Shown one piece after another: positions 34,094-43,537 of a DNA stretch of 64,000 bases (positions are counted from its first letter, which is position 1; the number at the start of each line of letters is the position of its first letter). The notes beneath the pieces were generated by a model. The model made no database searches, was not told where the DNA came from, and saw nothing but the letters and a program-made list of their open reading frames with translations. The position numbers were made by a program, and so were the translations under genes. The stretch spans positions 19,530,001 to 19,594,000 of the forward strand of contig CM106585.1 of NCBI GenBank assembly GCA_048013815.1. Reading direction: 5' to 3'. The DNA comes from Setoptus koraiensis. Its lineage: Eukaryota > Arthropoda.

Positions 34094-34597
34094 ATGGCTT
34101 GTGCTACCCTGAAGCGAAGCCTGGACTTTGTAGAAAGACCCAATAAGAGGCGCTGCCCAAGCCAATTAGCCCATCACCACAACCAACGTCTGCACCATTC
34201 ACATCATCATCATAAAATTATGTCCTCAGCTCAAGGTGCTTGTTGTTCTTCTTCTAGCTCTTCGTCACTAGTAAATTTACCTCCTAAAGAAGCATCACCA
34301 TTTGCTGATCCGATTCGAGCACGCCTAGAGGTAGCCACAAGCATAAAAGATGAGGTTAGACGATTACAACATAGGCGATCTTCACAAGCCACTCAAGAGC
34401 CCCTCGTATTCTCTGTTAGCCAAACCCAATTAATTTGTGAGCGACTGATTAAGGAAAATGAGACTAGGTTAAGAGAGGAATATGATAAAATACTAGCCTC
34501 AAAACTGGCCGAACAATATGACACCTATGTCAAATTTACATTCGACCAAATTCAAAAGCAGTACGATGGAGGATCTATACCTAGCTATTTATCGTAG
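34094..34597 (+). CDS. akirin: Akirin
   Basis: A single-exon gene of 167 residues. Akirin is a small nuclear adaptor joining transcription factors (Relish/NF-kB, Twist) to SWI/SNF remodellers, and is also involved in nuclear import of proteasomes. The N-terminus MACATLKRSLDF is the family signature, followed by a basic NKRR nuclear-localisation cluster; the DPL(L/H)SP stretch usual between them is missing. A His/Ser-rich linker (QRLHHSHHHH, then a seven-Ser run) precedes the conserved C-terminal helix: FSVSQTQLICERLIKENETR, REEYDKILASKLAEQYDTYV, KFTFDQIQKQY and the invariant end PSYLS. Its 5' UTR and first 19 codons are the right arm of the inverted duplication with DAD1. The 3' end runs into DNAJC19. 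Confidence 0.95.
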   Translation: MACATLKRSLDFVERPNKRRCPSQLAHHHNQRLHHSHHHHKIMSSAQGACCSSSSSSSLVNLPPKEASPFADPIRARLEVATSIKDEVRRLQHRRSSQATQEPLVFSVSQTQLICERLIKENETRLREEYDKILASKLAEQYDTYVKFTFDQIQKQYDGGSIPSYLS

Positions 34598-34671
34598 ACC
34601 AATATTAACACTACTACCACTATTACTACCTATTATTATTACTATTATTATTATTATTATTACAATAGATT

Positions 34672-34677
34672 AATAAA
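34672..34677 (+). terminator. Poly(A) signal of Akirin
   Basis: AATAAA ends 6 bases before the last base of the convergent DNAJC19 stop codon, so Akirin transcripts should run into the DNAJC19 coding region in antisense. Confidence 0.7.
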
Positions 34678-34682
34678 GAACA

Positions 34683-35003
34683 TCATTTCTTTTCTAACAA
34701 ATCCTTGGCTTCATTAATTTTGGCTGCTAGATAGGGTGATCCGCCTTTATCCGGATGGTTTAGTATCATTATTTTCAAGTGGGCCTTTTTCACTATCGTC
34801 TTTTCGGCGCTGGGTCTTATACCAAGAATAAGACCTGCCTCTCTCTTTGACATCACTGGCTCAAATCCACCTTTGTAATATTTGCTACCTGCAAAGCTTT
34901 CGATCATTGCAGCTGCCTGGCCTGGCTTGATATTTTTCACGATGGCTCTGCCCAGAAAGCCAGCGGCAGTAAGAGCGGCTCCCGCAAAAATTAGACTGGT
35001 CAT
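34683..35003 (-). CDS. Dnajc19: DNAJC19 / TIM14 (Pam18), mitochondrial import motor J-protein
   Basis: A single-exon gene of 106 residues (human DNAJC19 has 116). TIM14 is a J-domain protein of the inner mitochondrial membrane that stimulates mtHsp70 in the presequence-translocase motor. An N-terminal transmembrane helix (about residues 3-22, SLIFAGAALTAAGFLGRAIV) precedes the KYYKGGFEPVMSKREAGLIL block that marks this family, then the J domain with the catalytic HPD at 83-85 (ILNHPDKGGSPYLAAKINEA). The protein ends KDLLEKK. No canonical AATAAA is seen after its stop; its 3' UTR must overlap the Akirin 3' UTR, where AATAAT-like sequence is abundant on the minus strand. Confidence 0.95.
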   Translation of the reverse strand: MTSLIFAGAALTAAGFLGRAIVKNIKPGQAAAMIESFAGSKYYKGGFEPVMSKREAGLILGIRPSAEKTIVKKAHLKIMILNHPDKGGSPYLAAKINEAKDLLEKK

Positions 35004-35401
35004 TAATAACCTCTCGTAATGGCTATGGAAGAGTGGTCCAGGCGACCTTGCTCCTGTTTCATCAACGAATATGTCTGTATATTGTTATAGTAGTAGGGAT
35101 GATAATAGTATTGGTATCGTTGTCGTTGTTGTTGTTGTAGAATGCAGCTAAAGATGCACCAACGGATCTGAGATGTCTCGATAAGTGTGGCGTTCTTTCT
35201 TCTTTTTTTCTTGTTGATTTGTTTTTCGATTGCCCATTCGATCTCATGCACGAAAAACGCGTGTACAAAAAGCGACCTCGAGCGGTTTTTCCTTGAACTA
35301 TAGCCACATACATAGGCAGATTTAGACCCAGTATGACATCGCTTCTAAATACTGTAGCTTGTTTCTCTATCGGACATTTCCAAATTTTAGAGCAATGAAT
35401 C
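35004..35401. other. Divergent promoter region DNAJC19 / REV3
   Basis: About 400 bases between the two start codons. Open frames on the minus strand run through here but have no recognised domain; a TTG-type repeat lies at about 35118-35140. Confidence 0.55.
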
Positions 35402-38400
35402 ATGGTCAAGTTTCGCATGATACATGTTGATCATTACTTGTGTGAACCCATTGAACCATTCGATGATACTTACTCGGATTTCCTACGAAAGCCAACCCGT
35501 AAGGTGCCGGTGATAAGAATATTTGGTGTCAACGAACATGGCATCAAAATTTGTTTGCACATTCATGGATTTTATCCCTATATTTGTATCAGGAATGAAG
35601 ACACTGCCAGGAATGAGCTTGTGGTCAGGCGGATGATAGTCAACGATATTGAAAAGGGGCTACAAACCCTCATGGAGGAACGAGCAACTGCCTTCATCAA
35701 GCAAAGACGGAATTTCAGTGATTCGGGTTCTGCCACTCATACAGAAGATTCCAATTTAGCCGAGAGAGAAAATGAACAAAATCCAGGACACCAAAATGAT
35801 AGGGCACAAACCTCAAGCGTCGACGATACACATGGTAATGATACTTATCGTCAATCCCCGATACATAATATTGAACCGATAAAAACAATACACTATTATG
35901 GATACCATGCAAAAGAGGAAAATTTTTTCAAGCTCTATCTCTATAATCCCAATCTCGTGAAGCGTATATATGAACTCTTTGAAACATGTCGAGTTCTCGG
36001 GAAATTCATACCTGTCTTCTGGGCACACATACCTTATATCTTATTGTTTTTCATCGATAACAACCTGCGAGGAATGCAATTCATTGAATTGAATCAAATA
36101 TTCTACAGAAAAGATAGAGCCCCGCCTCTCAGACAGGATGATCGACAGAATACAACTTTAGATGGAGACTTTGTGTCAGAGATAATGCCTACTAGTACAT
36201 GCCAATTAGAGGCTGATGCAAGAGTTGAATGGATAATGAATGGCCAACAGTTTGGAGCTAACGGTAATGACACTGCTCTTAAGGAATTATGGATGGATCA
36301 GCAGCCCCCTTCGCAATCTTCTCAAATAAGAAGATGCGAGCTACCCTTTTATGATCTAGAGAAATCTTATATTCAACAACTCTGTAGCTCTGTAGGCTAC
36401 GAAATGCCCAACGAACTTAATCAGCCTGAGCCAAATCAAGATGCTGATCAAAATATCGAAGATTCTTTCGTATCTGACAACTCGGACAATCAATCCACTT
36501 TTCAAAATCTTGATGAGGATCTTTTTGAATCTGATGATGAATTTCTTATGGAAGTGATAAAACAAGTTGAGGAACGCAACCCTGAACTTTCGCGATCAAG
36601 ACATGAAATAGACCAAAATCCTAACCAACCTCTTGAGAGAAATACCCCAAATGTAGAAAATCAAGGTGAAGAGGATGACCATATCAGTTTGGATTCTGAT
36701 ATTGATGAGGAGATTATTTATGATGATGCGAGTTTTTCCTCCAACTCACCGAGTAGTTCCCAGCAGGCCAGTGGCTCTCAACAAGGAAGTCCATCTCTAT
36801 CAATCCAAGGACGCAACTTAGCACTACTTGATAAACGTTTATCTATCGACTTTAGCCTTGCTAGTATTCCTGAACTACAAGAGAAAGACAGTCCAATCAA
36901 GAGTAAAGTTTCGAATATCTATACATCAACTCAGCTCACTAGTCCCATAGCCACTATTGCTACTTTACATAGTGTAGATCTGGCATCTGCAACTAAAAGA
37001 ACTCTCACCCCGAATGCCAACGAGAATACTCCAAAACAAAATAAGAGATCCAGGTGTTCTAGGTTTAATAGTGATAATTCTATGATTGACGGTGTTTCTC
37101 TGATGGGATCTCTAACTCGTCCAGTATCACAACAATCCTTTTCGAGTAATTCCACCTCACACTCAGGTGCCCTGGCTCATGAATATCTGAATATGTGTAT
37201 TATGAGCTTAGAGATCCACGTAAACACTCGTGGAGATCTCAAACCCAACCCGAAACTAGATTCTATCGAGGTAATTTTTTACTGTATCAACAATGATGTT
37301 CCGGATGATCACGAATTGGTCAAAAGAATGACTGGAATCATATTAGTAGAGTCCAGCTTCGAGGGCTATTCCTGTTCTAATCAAAGTTCACTAGTCGATG
37401 GGCTCATGAGGAAAAGAAACTTGACTAGTCGCACTGGTTTGTCGATGCAACAGGATGTAACAATTCATAGAGTTGAATCCGAGATGGAACTTCTAATGAC
37501 TCTGGTTGATGTCGTGAAAAATCATGATCCTGAGATACTGCTAGGCTATGAAATGGAGATGCTGTCATGGGGTTACATACTGGAAAGGTCAGAGATGTTA
37601 AACATAAACATAAGTGCTGCGCTCAGCCGGATAATTGACGACAAACTAGCCCGTAATTCTAAAGAAGTAGATTCCTCTTTTGTGCAGCCTATCATGTTCT
37701 CAGGACGTATGGTTTTCAGTACTTGGCGCATCGTTCGTCACGATATAAAAATGAACACTTGTAGCTATGAACGATTGCATCATCATTGTCTTAAGGAACG
37801 TATACCAGCCTATAGCTTCAAAACGTTGACACAATGGTATCAAGAGGACAAGCAAAGATGGCGAGTGTTTGATTACTATCTTATTCGCACTGTGGGTCAA
37901 ATGCGTATTCTGGACACATTTGATCTCGTTGCAAAAATTAGTGAATTGGCCAGAGTGTATGGTACTCAATTTATAGATGTTATAACGCGCGGTTCGCAAA
38001 TAGGCATAGAGTCCATGATGTTACGTTTAGCAAAACTGCAAAATCTTACCCCTCTGTCGCCTACAACTAGCCAGAGAAACAGAATGAAGGCCCCTGAATC
38101 GCTACCGTTGGTGATGGAACCCGAATCAAACATCTATTACGATCCAGTGGCTGTGTTAGATTTTCAGAGTCTCTATCCTTCAGTGGTTATAGCCTACAAC
38201 TATTGCTACTCAACGTGTTTGGGTCGGGTAACAGATATAGACAAGAATCAACAGCATCAATTTGGTTGTAGTCAATTGCATGTTGAACACGATGAAATTA
38301 GGAAGTTTTTGTCCACAAATAGTGTTCATGTCTCGCCTTGTGGAGTGGCCTACGTCAAGAAAGACATTCGCCATGGTGTATTACCGAAAATGTTGAGCGA

Positions 38401-39847
38401 GCTTATAACTACCAGGGCTATGGTAAAGGACCAAATGAAGGCGAACATGCGCTCGGCTAAGCCGAATAGGCGTCTGCAACGAATTTTGGACCATAGACAG
38501 CATGGACTGAAGATGATGGCAAACACAACCTACGGATATGCGGGTGCCAGTTACACGGGTCGAATGCCTTGCGTCGAAATTGCTGACTCTATTGTAAGTA
38601 AAGGTAGGGAAACACTCGAGAAGGCCATCGATTTAGTGGAAAGTAAAGCGGAGTGGCAAGCCAAGGTGATTTATGGCGATACAGACTCTATATTCATACA
38701 ATTTCCTAACTGTCCTCGTCAAGAGGCCTTCAAGAGGGCCTATGAGATGGTGGAAGCTATCACTGAGTCCAATCCACATCCGATCAAGATGAAATTCGAA
38801 AAGATCTACCAGCCTTGTGTTTTGCAAACAAAGAAACGTTACTGCGGCCTAAAATATGAATTTCCTGGTCAAGTGAAGCCAGAGTTCGAGGCGAAAGGTA
38901 TCGAAACTGTTAGGAGAGACTGTTGTTCGGCAGCTTCAAGAATGCTTGAGATGGCGCTGAGAATTCAATTTGAAACGCGGGACGTCAATGAGGTGAAAAA
39001 GTATGTCCAGCATCAATTCTTGAAGATAATGTCAGGAAAATTGAGTAACATTCAAGATTTCATATTTGCCAGAGCTTATAAGCCACGTGATATGGAAAAA
39101 AAGGAGTCCGTATTTGTGCCAGCATGGCAAATAACTAAACGATTGCTGATCAATGATCCCAGAGCTGAGCCTCGTTTTAAGGAACGCATCCCTTATGTGA
39201 TAGTGTTCGGTGAACCTAACACACCTTTGGTTCATTTGGCACGACCACCTGTAGATCTATTAAAGGATCCCTCATTGAGAATTAATTCCGATTATTATAT
39301 ACAGAAAATTATTTGCCCCACACTAAATAGAATATTCAACCTAATCAAAGTGGACACACATCATTGGTACAGAGAGATGCCGAAAAAAATGATAGTAAAT
39401 AGATCACATTATTTAATGGCTCAGAAGGCTCTACAAGATAACGAAACGGATTGCGGCAATAGTGGCTTCAGTGGACTCAATTCAGGGGCCAATCGGCAGT
39501 CGACCATGTCTCAATATTTTAGTCCGTCCCATTGTCCTATATGTGCCAAATCGGTGCCATTAGATGAAGATCTTTGCGACGATTGTAAACTGGATGCTCA
39601 GGGTACCGTTTTAAAACTAAGCGAGGAAATAGCACGTAATCAAATGAAATTATTCTCTTATCGCCGATTGTGTATTGCTTGCTCATCACTAGAGTCACCC
39701 TCGACAAACAGTGAAACAAGTAGCGAAGCTTCTTATCACAATCCTTGTATATCATATGATTGTCAAAACTTGTTCCGTTATCACCAAGCCAAACTAGATG
39801 TTGTTAACTCGAACTATCTGATTGATGTTTTAAAATATATAAACTGA
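35402..39847 (+). CDS. Rev3: DNA polymerase zeta catalytic subunit REV3
   Basis: One uninterrupted exon of 1481 codons. REV3 is the family-B polymerase that, with REV7, extends past DNA lesions in translesion synthesis. The N-terminus matches the family: HVDHYLCEPIEPFDD, RKVPVIRIFGVNEHGIKICL, HIHGFYPYI, YGYHAKEENFFKLYLYNPNL and AHIPYILLFFIDNNL. After an acidic low-complexity middle (about 330-620) come a degenerate exonuclease region and the polymerase domain: motif A LDFQSLYPS (about 920), motif B KMMANTTYGYAGASYTGR (about 1036) and motif C VIYGDTDSIF (about 1088), with the catalytic aspartates in place. The C-terminus has CysA (CPICAKSVPLDEDLCDDC, from about 1377) and CysB (CIAC...NPCISYDC, from about 1423); CysB is the iron-sulfur site that binds accessory subunits. 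The length is close to yeast Rev3 (1504) and far below vertebrate REV3L (over 3000). Confidence 0.95.
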   Translation: MVKFRMIHVDHYLCEPIEPFDDTYSDFLRKPTRKVPVIRIFGVNEHGIKICLHIHGFYPYICIRNEDTARNELVVRRMIVNDIEKGLQTLMEERATAFIKQRRNFSDSGSATHTEDSNLAERENEQNPGHQNDRAQTSSVDDTHGNDTYRQSPIHNIEPIKTIHYYGYHAKEENFFKLYLYNPNLVKRIYELFETCRVLGKFIPVFWAHIPYILLFFIDNNLRGMQFIELNQIFYRKDRAPPLRQDDRQNTTLDGDFVSEIMPTSTCQLEADARVEWIMNGQQFGANGNDTALKELWMDQQPPSQSSQIRRCELPFYDLEKSYIQQLCSSVGYEMPNELNQPEPNQDADQNIEDSFVSDNSDNQSTFQNLDEDLFESDDEFLMEVIKQVEERNPELSRSRHEIDQNPNQPLERNTPNVENQGEEDDHISLDSDIDEEIIYDDASFSSNSPSSSQQASGSQQGSPSLSIQGRNLALLDKRLSIDFSLASIPELQEKDSPIKSKVSNIYTSTQLTSPIATIATLHSVDLASATKRTLTPNANENTPKQNKRSRCSRFNSDNSMIDGVSLMGSLTRPVSQQSFSSNSTSHSGALAHEYLNMCIMSLEIHVNTRGDLKPNPKLDSIEVIFYCINNDVPDDHELVKRMTGIILVESSFEGYSCSNQSSLVDGLMRKRNLTSRTGLSMQQDVTIHRVESEMELLMTLVDVVKNHDPEILLGYEMEMLSWGYILERSEMLNINISAALSRIIDDKLARNSKEVDSSFVQPIMFSGRMVFSTWRIVRHDIKMNTCSYERLHHHCLKERIPAYSFKTLTQWYQEDKQRWRVFDYYLIRTVGQMRILDTFDLVAKISELARVYGTQFIDVITRGSQIGIESMMLRLAKLQNLTPLSPTTSQRNRMKAPESLPLVMEPESNIYYDPVAVLDFQSLYPSVVIAYNYCYSTCLGRVTDIDKNQQHQFGCSQLHVEHDEIRKFLSTNSVHVSPCGVAYVKKDIRHGVLPKMLSELITTRAMVKDQMKANMRSAKPNRRLQRILDHRQHGLKMMANTTYGYAGASYTGRMPCVEIADSIVSKGRETLEKAIDLVESKAEWQAKVIYGDTDSIFIQFPNCPRQEAFKRAYEMVEAITESNPHPIKMKFEKIYQPCVLQTKKRYCGLKYEFPGQVKPEFEAKGIETVRRDCCSAASRMLEMALRIQFETRDVNEVKKYVQHQFLKIMSGKLSNIQDFIFARAYKPRDMEKKESVFVPAWQITKRLLINDPRAEPRFKERIPYVIVFGEPNTPLVHLARPPVDLLKDPSLRINSDYYIQKIICPTLNRIFNLIKVDTHHWYREMPKKMIVNRSHYLMAQKALQDNETDCGNSGFSGLNSGANRQSTMSQYFSPSHCPICAKSVPLDEDLCDDCKLDAQGTVLKLSEEIARNQMKLFSYRRLCIACSSLESPSTNSETSSEASYHNPCISYDCQNLFRYHQAKLDVVNSNYLIDVLKYIN

Positions 39848-40304
39848 CTTTTTAAATTTGACAAAAGAATCAAGGTTTGGTCTCAATCGGACTAAAAGGA
39901 AGAGGCAGATATAGAAATAATTGATCTGGACGAGACTTGTCAAGTTTTTATTTTTAGCATTACTTAGCAAAACTTTAAATTTTAGGGAAAAAATCATAAT
40001 ATCGCTTCGTGCTCTGCACGTTCTCACCATTTTTTCTTTGCCTGAACCTCTGATTGTTGAATTCTTCGTGCATCATAGCAAAATCGACTTTTACCAGCAA
40101 ACGAAAAACGTATCATCAGTATAGATAAAAATAGAAGTCTCCATTGAATTGACAATCCATAGATTGGGTGCATTGTGCAGTTGGCACCATCACAAGTGAT
40201 CTCCATTCGCATTCAGATATAAACTACATAACAATAAGTTCAATTACGTAAAGTTACTCACCATAATCTAATAGTTGCCGCTATTGGAACAACAAAAAAC
40301 TAAC
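39848..40304. other. Intergenic stretch after REV3
   Basis: No coding sequence supported. I find no AATAAA in the first 250 bases after the REV3 stop. The promoter of the next gene occupies the distal part. Confidence 0.5.
40218..40223 (+). promoter_or_regulatory. TATA box of the secreted helical protein gene
   Basis: TATAAA 82 bases before the ATG at 40305, predicting a start near 40250. Confidence 0.5.
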
Positions 40305-40973
40305 ATGTCTTGGAAGATTTGTTTAACTATCTTTGCAATTTGCATCCTATCAATTTGTTTTAAGAGCGTTCCAGGAGAGCCTCAAATGTCCGATGTGAAG
40401 AAAACATTTTCCAGTTTGGATAATCTAGTGGTGCAAATCGAGAGAAGTAAGGCGATGATGAACCAGGACGAGGGATACTTTGAGAAATTTATGAATCAAA
40501 TCGAAGAATTAAAACAGAAGCTCGATGGTGCAGCGAAACAAATTCTTGGCTCTTACGCGCGTTTCCTAGAATATCGAATCACGGAGGCATCAAAAATGCG
40601 TGAATGTGATGATCTTATGAAATCGGTCATTGAATTGGAAAATAAAGGCATCAATAGTGAATCTTCTATTAAGGAATGGGACCTAAAGATTGGAGCCATC
40701 TTGAAAGCTAGCTTAAATCAATATTTGGATCTAAGAAAAGACAACCAGTGCCCGCCAAGCGTCAAGATGTTTGTGGAGGATAAGAAAAGATGCGCAAAGA
40801 GTGTTTTCAGACGGAAATTTGTCAGCCAGGCTCTTGACTATGTGAGGGCAACAAATGAAGAGGCCAAAAGCAAAGCAAAGTCAGTTATTTTCTCCACGAT
40901 CAACCACTTCCGAACACATAATGTACCTATACCAGCATGGTACAAACAGTTGTATACCAATGGTCCTGTGTGA
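40305..40973 (+). CDS. Secreted alpha-helical protein of unknown function
   Basis: A single-exon gene of 222 residues. The start is the ATG at 40305 (MSWKICL); the frame is open ten codons further up, but from a TTG. Residues 1-24 form a signal peptide (CLTIFAICILSICF core, cleavage near PGEP). The mature protein is charged and almost wholly helical by composition, rich in Lys, Glu, Ser and Met, with heptad-like stretches (KLDGAAKQILGSYARFLEYR). It has three cysteines (MRECDDL, NQCPPS, KRCAKS) and ends in a proline-containing tail (HFRTHNVPIPAWYKQLY). I recognise no family; size and style are like arthropod secreted proteins. Directly after the stop, 40974-41350 stays open in other frames without similarity to anything I know. 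Confidence 0.65.
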   Translation: MSWKICLTIFAICILSICFKSVPGEPQMSDVKKTFSSLDNLVVQIERSKAMMNQDEGYFEKFMNQIEELKQKLDGAAKQILGSYARFLEYRITEASKMRECDDLMKSVIELENKGINSESSIKEWDLKIGAILKASLNQYLDLRKDNQCPPSVKMFVEDKKRCAKSVFRRKFVSQALDYVRATNEEAKSKAKSVIFSTINHFRTHNVPIPAWYKQLYTNGPV

Positions 40974-41387
40974 GAGGCGCACAGTTTGGTAGGATCGAAA
41001 CGGAGCAATCCAAGGATAAACTAGTTGAGCATTTCATATCAGTGCTGACTTTCTCAATCGTGTCTACAGATGTCGAATCTGTTCTTGTCAACAACAAAAG
41101 CATCAGCAGGTGGAGCCAAATCAAAAAAGAAAACGAAAAAGAAGCGGAGCTAGATGTTTGCAAATCGTTGTTTCAAATCGTGCTCTCTCCCTAAAATCGG
41201 TCGACGGATCGGATTGGGCCTCGCAAGACCAAGAGAAATGCTCGTGGTCAAAACAGATGAGTTTAAATGAAATAGATGCGTATCGTCAGTTTTGTCAACT
41301 GAGGAACAGCAGTCATTTTCGGAATCGTTGCAATATAGCTGTGTTATGATGACATGGGAACTGCGGGCGTCCCATGCTTTTACATTA
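40974..41387. other. Intergenic stretch, possibly long 3' UTR or a decayed gene
   Basis: Short frames run through it, including a Lys-rich one from ATG 41069 (ending GGAKSKKKTKKKRS). No AATAAA follows the previous gene closely. I cannot assign a function. Confidence 0.35.
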
Positions 41388-41397
41388 CTAAAAATAG
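41388..41397 (+). promoter_or_regulatory. MEF2-like site upstream of PP2C copy 1
   Basis: CTAAAAATAG matches the MEF2 consensus YTAWWWWTAR exactly and is followed by CAGTTC. The same CTAAAAATAGCAGTTC occurs in front of copy 2 (43398). Confidence 0.4.
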
Positions 41398-41623
41398 CAG
41401 TTCGTTGGAATGTGTGCTGTCAGCAAATTATTAAAATTGGTTGATTCTAGTTCTTTTTTTTTTGTCGTCATTGCTCAACAATGATGTGCTATTTATACCT
41501 GTTTATACCTGTTGCTGAACACACTAGACTGAGAGTAACAATTTTGGACACTGGTTGTTGAAACTAGAGCCAATACAAAATCAAAAGTGTCAGGTCGGAG
41601 CGATTATACACTGTTATCATACA

Positions 41624-42923
41624 ATGTCCATTACAATTAAGAGAGCTGCTTTGGGTGCATTATTGGTCTTGTGTGTGTTGGCTCATTTTCACCACGAGAT
41701 TAACGCGGACACAAATGAAAAGGAGGCGCCAACGTCCAGCGATGTCAACTACGACGTGCCGGGCAATTTAGACGCCGAGGCGTCAATCGACGACAGCAAA
41801 GAGAAGCTTGCCGATAAGGAGGCCAGTGGCAAATATTGGCCCAAGGATCATATACAATTGAGCGTGTATCAATCTGTGGGCAGGCGACACGATGTCACCG
41901 AGGATCGTTACGATGTGCAACGAGACGAGTTCGGCAATGGCTATTTTGCGGTGTACGATGGGCACGGCGGCGACAGGACTAGTTCACTGTTGCAGCAATT
42001 GGCTGTTAGAAATTATATTTCGCCCGTTATAAGGGCCTTCAATGGGCCTCTGAACGACGCAAAAATTGAATTGAATTACCATCAGCTGAGAAGAGAGCTC
42101 ATGACGGCAGTGCTAAAATTAGAAGAATTAGCGCTCAAGTCGTCGCTTGACGGTTCCACCTTCAACATGGTGGTGAATACCGCCGAGTATGTGATAGCGA
42201 TCAACGTGGGCGACAGCAGATCCATAATGCTGGACGCATATACACAGACCTTCCGGCTGACCGAGGACCACAAGCCCGATTCGGTGAGTATCGATTATCC
42301 CGTTTCATCTGATTATAATTGCATAATGATTGCATACTGACCCACTGCATCTCGCATTTCGTTGCTGTGTGTCACAAATGTCTGACAACTATGTGATGAC
42401 GCAACAATAACAATGGTATTGTTTTATTAAAAAGCCTTACGAACGGGAGCGAATCGTGCGAAATGGGTCGCATGTCACGAAGCGCAGATACGGTGCCGTC
42501 GGTCCCCTGTCCGACGCCCGAGTGGGTCCGTTGGCATTGTCGCGGAGCATTGGCGACGTCGAAAGTAAATCTATGCCGGGTGTTGTGTCTGGCACACCGG
42601 ATGTGTTTATTTATGCCAAAAACAATGACAAAAACTTCAACAAAGTAGCCATGATTGTGGTGGCCACCGACGGTATCTGGGATGTGATGAGGAACGAAAA
42701 GGTGACCGATTCAATACTGAACGCCTACTGCAAGAGGGACAATGTTTTAACAAATTTTGCCAACGCTTTAGGCTTGAGTGATGGCGATCATAGCAAGTTT
42801 TTAAACAGAGCTGTCACTCACGTGGGCCAAGAGGCGCGCAAATCCACCTCTGACGACATTACTATAGTGGCGGCCATATTGGACAATAAAATATGCCAAC
42901 ATCGGGTCAGCAATTCACTGTAA
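41624..42923 (+). CDS. Signal-peptide-bearing PP2C-type Ser/Thr phosphatase, copy 1
   Basis: Exons 41624-42283 and 42435-42923 (donor GTGAGTA, acceptor TTAAAAAG, phase 0, 151-bp intron); 382 residues. The start is the ATG shared with copy 2 (MSITIKRAALG); residues 1-29 are a signal peptide (ALGALLVLCVLAHFHHEINA), so the enzyme should enter the ER or be secreted, unusual for PP2C. An acidic pro-like stretch (30-70) precedes the phosphatase: EDRYDV, FAVYDGHGGDRTSS, INVGDSRSIML, LTEDHKPDS, then exon 2 PYERERI, LALSRSIGD, VVATDGIWDVM and STSDDITIVAAIL. Metal-binding aspartates of the PPM family are kept (EDR, DGH, ATDG, SDD, where most members have DN). The predicted reaction is Mg/Mn-dependent dephosphorylation of phosphoserine/threonine. 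The substrate is unknown. Confidence 0.88.
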
Positions 42924-42926
42924 TTC

Positions 42927-42932
42927 AATAAA
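42927..42932 (+). terminator. Poly(A) signal of PP2C copy 1
   Basis: AATAAA starts 4 bases after the stop codon. Confidence 0.7.
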
Positions 42933-43397
42933 GAATTAAAGCGAGGGGCGTAGGCGTCGCTTGGAAAATGCACAACCAAGGTGAGAGAGAGAATCGTCAC
43001 ATTTTGCAGTCAACATTTCGCAGTGACAAATATGAGGCCCACTGAGGCCCGGCTGTCGCTGGCCAGCCACCGCTTCGCCGGATATCTTAGCCTGCAACTA
43101 ATGGGGACACTCACTGCTGTATTCGACGGGCGAAGCTAGTTGCCGATACCGATTATCTCTGGCATTTTGCGGAGGTATTTTGGTTGTGCCAGAATCAAAT
43201 CGGTCAAGTCACTCTCTTTGCTGACAGTCTTTTGCGCGGTCGCCAATCTCTGATGCGGCTCTCTGGTGCATCTCCGACTTTGCACCTAATGAATTTGTTG
43301 ACTTAGACAGCTTTTCGATATTCCTTATCTGTGTTGCAGTTTGTCCTGCCATCATCCATGACTGATGACGGTTTACGATCGCATACTTTTCTTTTTG

Positions 43398-43407
43398 CTA
43401 AAAATAG
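43398..43407 (+). promoter_or_regulatory. MEF2-like site upstream of PP2C copy 2
   Basis: CTAAAAATAG, the duplicated counterpart of 41388-41397, retained although neighbouring promoter sequence has diverged. Confidence 0.4.
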
Positions 43408-43537
43408 CAGTTCCACCGGATTGTTCGGATGCGTTGATGCTTGTTGCTTCAATCGTCATTGCTCGACATTGTTGAGCGCAAAACTAACACGCAATTGAAG
43501 CCATCAGGTCGCAGTAATCATGCACTGTTGTCATACA

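Larger units (their letters stand above)
33311..34151. repeat. Head-to-head inverted duplication shared by DAD1 and Akirin
   Basis: Left arm 33311-33631 and right arm 33633-34151 are reverse complements of each other. The centre is the perfect 21-base palindrome GCAGAACATC-A-GATGTTCTGC (33622-33642). Outermost 122 bases (33311-33432 and 34030-34151) align without gaps with 112 matches by hand count. They cover 64 bases of 5' UTR and 19 codons of each gene. Further in, TACAATRGGCTAGG...CAGTGTTTCCTG and TTCTATCATTCATTG also match between arms. The right arm is longer because of a nested 165-bp insertion (33725-33889) and a TA expansion (33990-34027). The structure forms the bidirectional promoter of the two genes. 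Confidence 0.93.
42924..43537. other. Spacer between the two PP2C copies
   Basis: The first part matches sequence after copy 2; the last part is the copy 2 promoter, with a MEF2-like site at 43398-43407. No coding sequence. Confidence 0.55.

Noticed and set aside
35062-35418. 118-codon minus-strand frame between DNAJC19 and REV3
   Set aside because: It covers the divergent promoter and the REV3 start codon, ends in simple sequence, and has no recognisable domain.
43520-43537. Earlier ATG of PP2C copy 2 (MHCCHT)
   Set aside because: The matching codon in copy 1 is ATA, and the shared downstream ATG gives the standard signal peptide in both.
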